Of a DNA stretch of 5,388 nucleotides, positions 4,215 to 5,388 are shown piece by piece. Each line of letters starts with the position of its first letter. The first letter of the stretch is position 1. Location of the stretch: assembly GCA_947630345.1 (NCBI GenBank), contig CANRHF010000129.1:1-5388 (forward strand), written 5' to 3'. The notes beneath the pieces were generated by a model. That model made no database searches, was not told the origin of the DNA, and saw nothing but the letters and a program-made list of their open reading frames with translations. The stretch comes from an uncultured Oscillospiraceae bacterium. Lineage in GTDB: Bacteria; Bacillota; Clostridia; Oscillospirales; Oscillospiraceae. Position numbers and translations under genes: made by a program.

Positions 4215-5388
4215 ATGAAGCTCAACAGAAAATGGATCAATGAGGAATTTGTGGACCTGTCCCAGGTCTCCGACAAGGATTTCTGCGAGACCATGACCAT
4301 CTTCGGTCAGAAGGTGGAGACCTATGAGCGGCTGGACGCGGAAATTCAGAACGTGGTGGTGGGCCGGGTGCTTTCCCTGGTTCGGCACCCCAATTCCGAC
4401 CATATGTGGATCTGCCAGGTGGACGTGGGCAAGGACGAGCCCATTCAGATCGTCACCGGGGCCCAGAATGTGAAGGAAAACGACCTGGTTCCCGTGGCGC
4501 TGCACAACTCCCGCCTCCCGGGCGGCATCCACATCACCAAGGGCAAGCTCCGGGGCGAGGTTTCCAACGGGATGCTCTGCTCCCTCAAGGAGCTGGGCCT
4601 GACCAAAAACGACTTCCCCTACGCCATTGAGGACGGCATCTGGATCCTCCAGGAGGACTGTTCCGTGGGGCAGGACATCAACACCGTCATGGGCAGCGAC
4701 GACACCGTGGTGGAATTTGAGATCACCAACAACCGGCCGGACTGCTACTCCATCATCGGCCTGGCCCGGGAGGCCGCCGCGGCCTTCCACAAGCCCATGC
4801 GCCATCACGAGCCCCAGGTGAAGGGCAGCGGCGCCGGCAGCATCTTCGACCACCTGGACGTGGAGGTCCCCGCCTCCAACCTGTGCAACCGCTACACCGC
4901 CCGGATGGTGGCCAACGTGAGGATCGGCCCCTCCCCCAAGTGGCTGCGGCAGCGGCTCCGCGCCAACGGCGTCCGGCCCATTAACAATATCGTGGATATC
5001 ACGAACTACGTGATGCTGGAGTACGGCCAGCCCATGCACGCCTTCGACTACCGCTATGTCTCCTCCGGCAAGATCATCGTCCGGGAGAGCGTGGAGGGGG
5101 AGACTTTGACCACCCTGGACGGCAATCTGCGGAAGCTCAGCCCCGGGATGCTGGTCATTGCGGACCAGGACAAGCCCATCGGCCTGGCCGGCATCATGGG
5201 CGGCGAAAACTCCGAGATCTTGGACGACACCACCACCGTGGTCTTTGAGTCCGCCAACTTTGACGGCACCTCCATCCGGCAGACCGCTCTGGCCCTGGGG
5301 ATGCGCACCGAGTCCTCCGGCAAGTTTGAAAAGCACCTGGATCCCATGATGGCCCTGCCCGCCATTCAGCGGGCCTGCGAGCTGGTGG
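4215..5388 (+). CDS. pheT: Phenylalanyl-tRNA synthetase beta subunit, 5' half (3' end outside window)
   Basis: The frame is open from ATG 4215 to the window end, 391 residues of a protein usually near 800. AAGGAGG (4199-4205), overlapping the pheS stop TAA, is 9 nt before the ATG. The N-terminal MKLNRKWINEEFVDL opens domain B1. The EMAP/OB-fold tRNA-binding domain spans about 45-150 (VVVGRVLSLVRHPNSD, VTGAQNV, GMLCSLKELGL). FEITNNRPDCYSIIGLAREAA (168-188) completes the B1 region. The B3/B4 domain, which hydrolyses mischarged Tyr-tRNA-Phe, begins at about 210. It contains NNIVDITNYVMLEYGQPMHAFD with His275, GIMGGENSEI with Glu331 (matching known editing-site His and Glu positions), and ALALGMRTESSGKFEKHLDP (358-377). 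All editing motifs seen are intact. The catalytic-like, B5 and anticodon-binding domains lie beyond the window. The subunit needs PheS for activity, and the genes are co-transcribed. Confidence 0.97.
   Translation, partial: MKLNRKWINEEFVDLSQVSDKDFCETMTIFGQKVETYERLDAEIQNVVVGRVLSLVRHPNSDHMWICQVDVGKDEPIQIVTGAQNVKENDLVPVALHNSRLPGGIHITKGKLRGEVSNGMLCSLKELGLTKNDFPYAIEDGIWILQEDCSVGQDINTVMGSDDTVVEFEITNNRPDCYSIIGLAREAAAAFHKPMRHHEPQVKGSGAGSIFDHLDVEVPASNLCNRYTARMVANVRIGPSPKWLRQRLRANGVRPINNIVDITNYVMLEYGQPMHAFDYRYVSSGKIIVRESVEGETLTTLDGNLRKLSPGMLVIADQDKPIGLAGIMGGENSEILDDTTTVVFESANFDGTSIRQTALALGMRTESSGKFEKHLDPMMALPAIQRACELV

Noticed and set aside
4197..5336. A 379-residue open frame on the minus strand opposite pheT.
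   Set aside because: pheT in the plus frame is unmistakable. The antisense product is Gly/Val/His-rich low-complexity sequence typical of the mirror of GC-rich codons, and has no ribosome-binding site or motif.

Overview
The window is a GC-rich piece of a Firmicutes chromosome. The pheS T-box leader, Shine-Dalgarno sites of the AGGAGG type, a YlmH/DUF896 pair, an EndoA-type MazF and a lipoprotein in a gerS-like position all suggest a clostridial bacterium. The high GC and CTG/GCC-rich codon use fit the gut Oscillospiraceae group (Oscillibacter/Flavonifractor-like). That placement is inference; no rRNA or marker comparison was possible.

Layout. (1) 1-627, plus strand: the 3' part of ylmH (S4 RNA-binding protein), then a 68-residue DUF896 (YnzC-like) protein, then a strong intrinsic terminator at 651-678. 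(2) 697-2745, minus strand, converging on the first block: nnrD (NAD(P)HX dehydratase, own promoter), a small lipoprotein starting at TTG 13 nt after the nnrD stop, a gap of about 200 bp, and mazF (EndoA-type mRNA interferase), ending in a weaker hairpin. (3) 2746-3156: a divergent control region with back-to-back promoters for nnrD and pheST, and a tRNA-Phe-sensing T-box leader with its terminator. (4) 3157-5388, plus strand: pheS and the 5' half of pheT, the two subunits of phenylalanyl-tRNA synthetase.

How the parts work together. pheS and pheT make one alpha2-beta2 enzyme. The T-box upstream should let transcription through when uncharged tRNA-Phe accumulates. The minus-strand block is a housekeeping repair gene followed by a probable envelope or spore lipoprotein and a toxin gene. 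In Clostridioides difficile, as I recall it, the corresponding locus runs gerS - alr - mazE - mazF. Here the lipoprotein and mazF remain, but no alanine racemase and no antitoxin gene lies between them.

The most interesting points are this antitoxin-less MazF with a UACAU site in its own leader, the divergent GerS-position lipoprotein, and the expanded double CxxCxGxG motif in PheS. I found no mobile element, CRISPR array, tRNA or rRNA. I see no convincing wholly new system; most of the window is conserved housekeeping.
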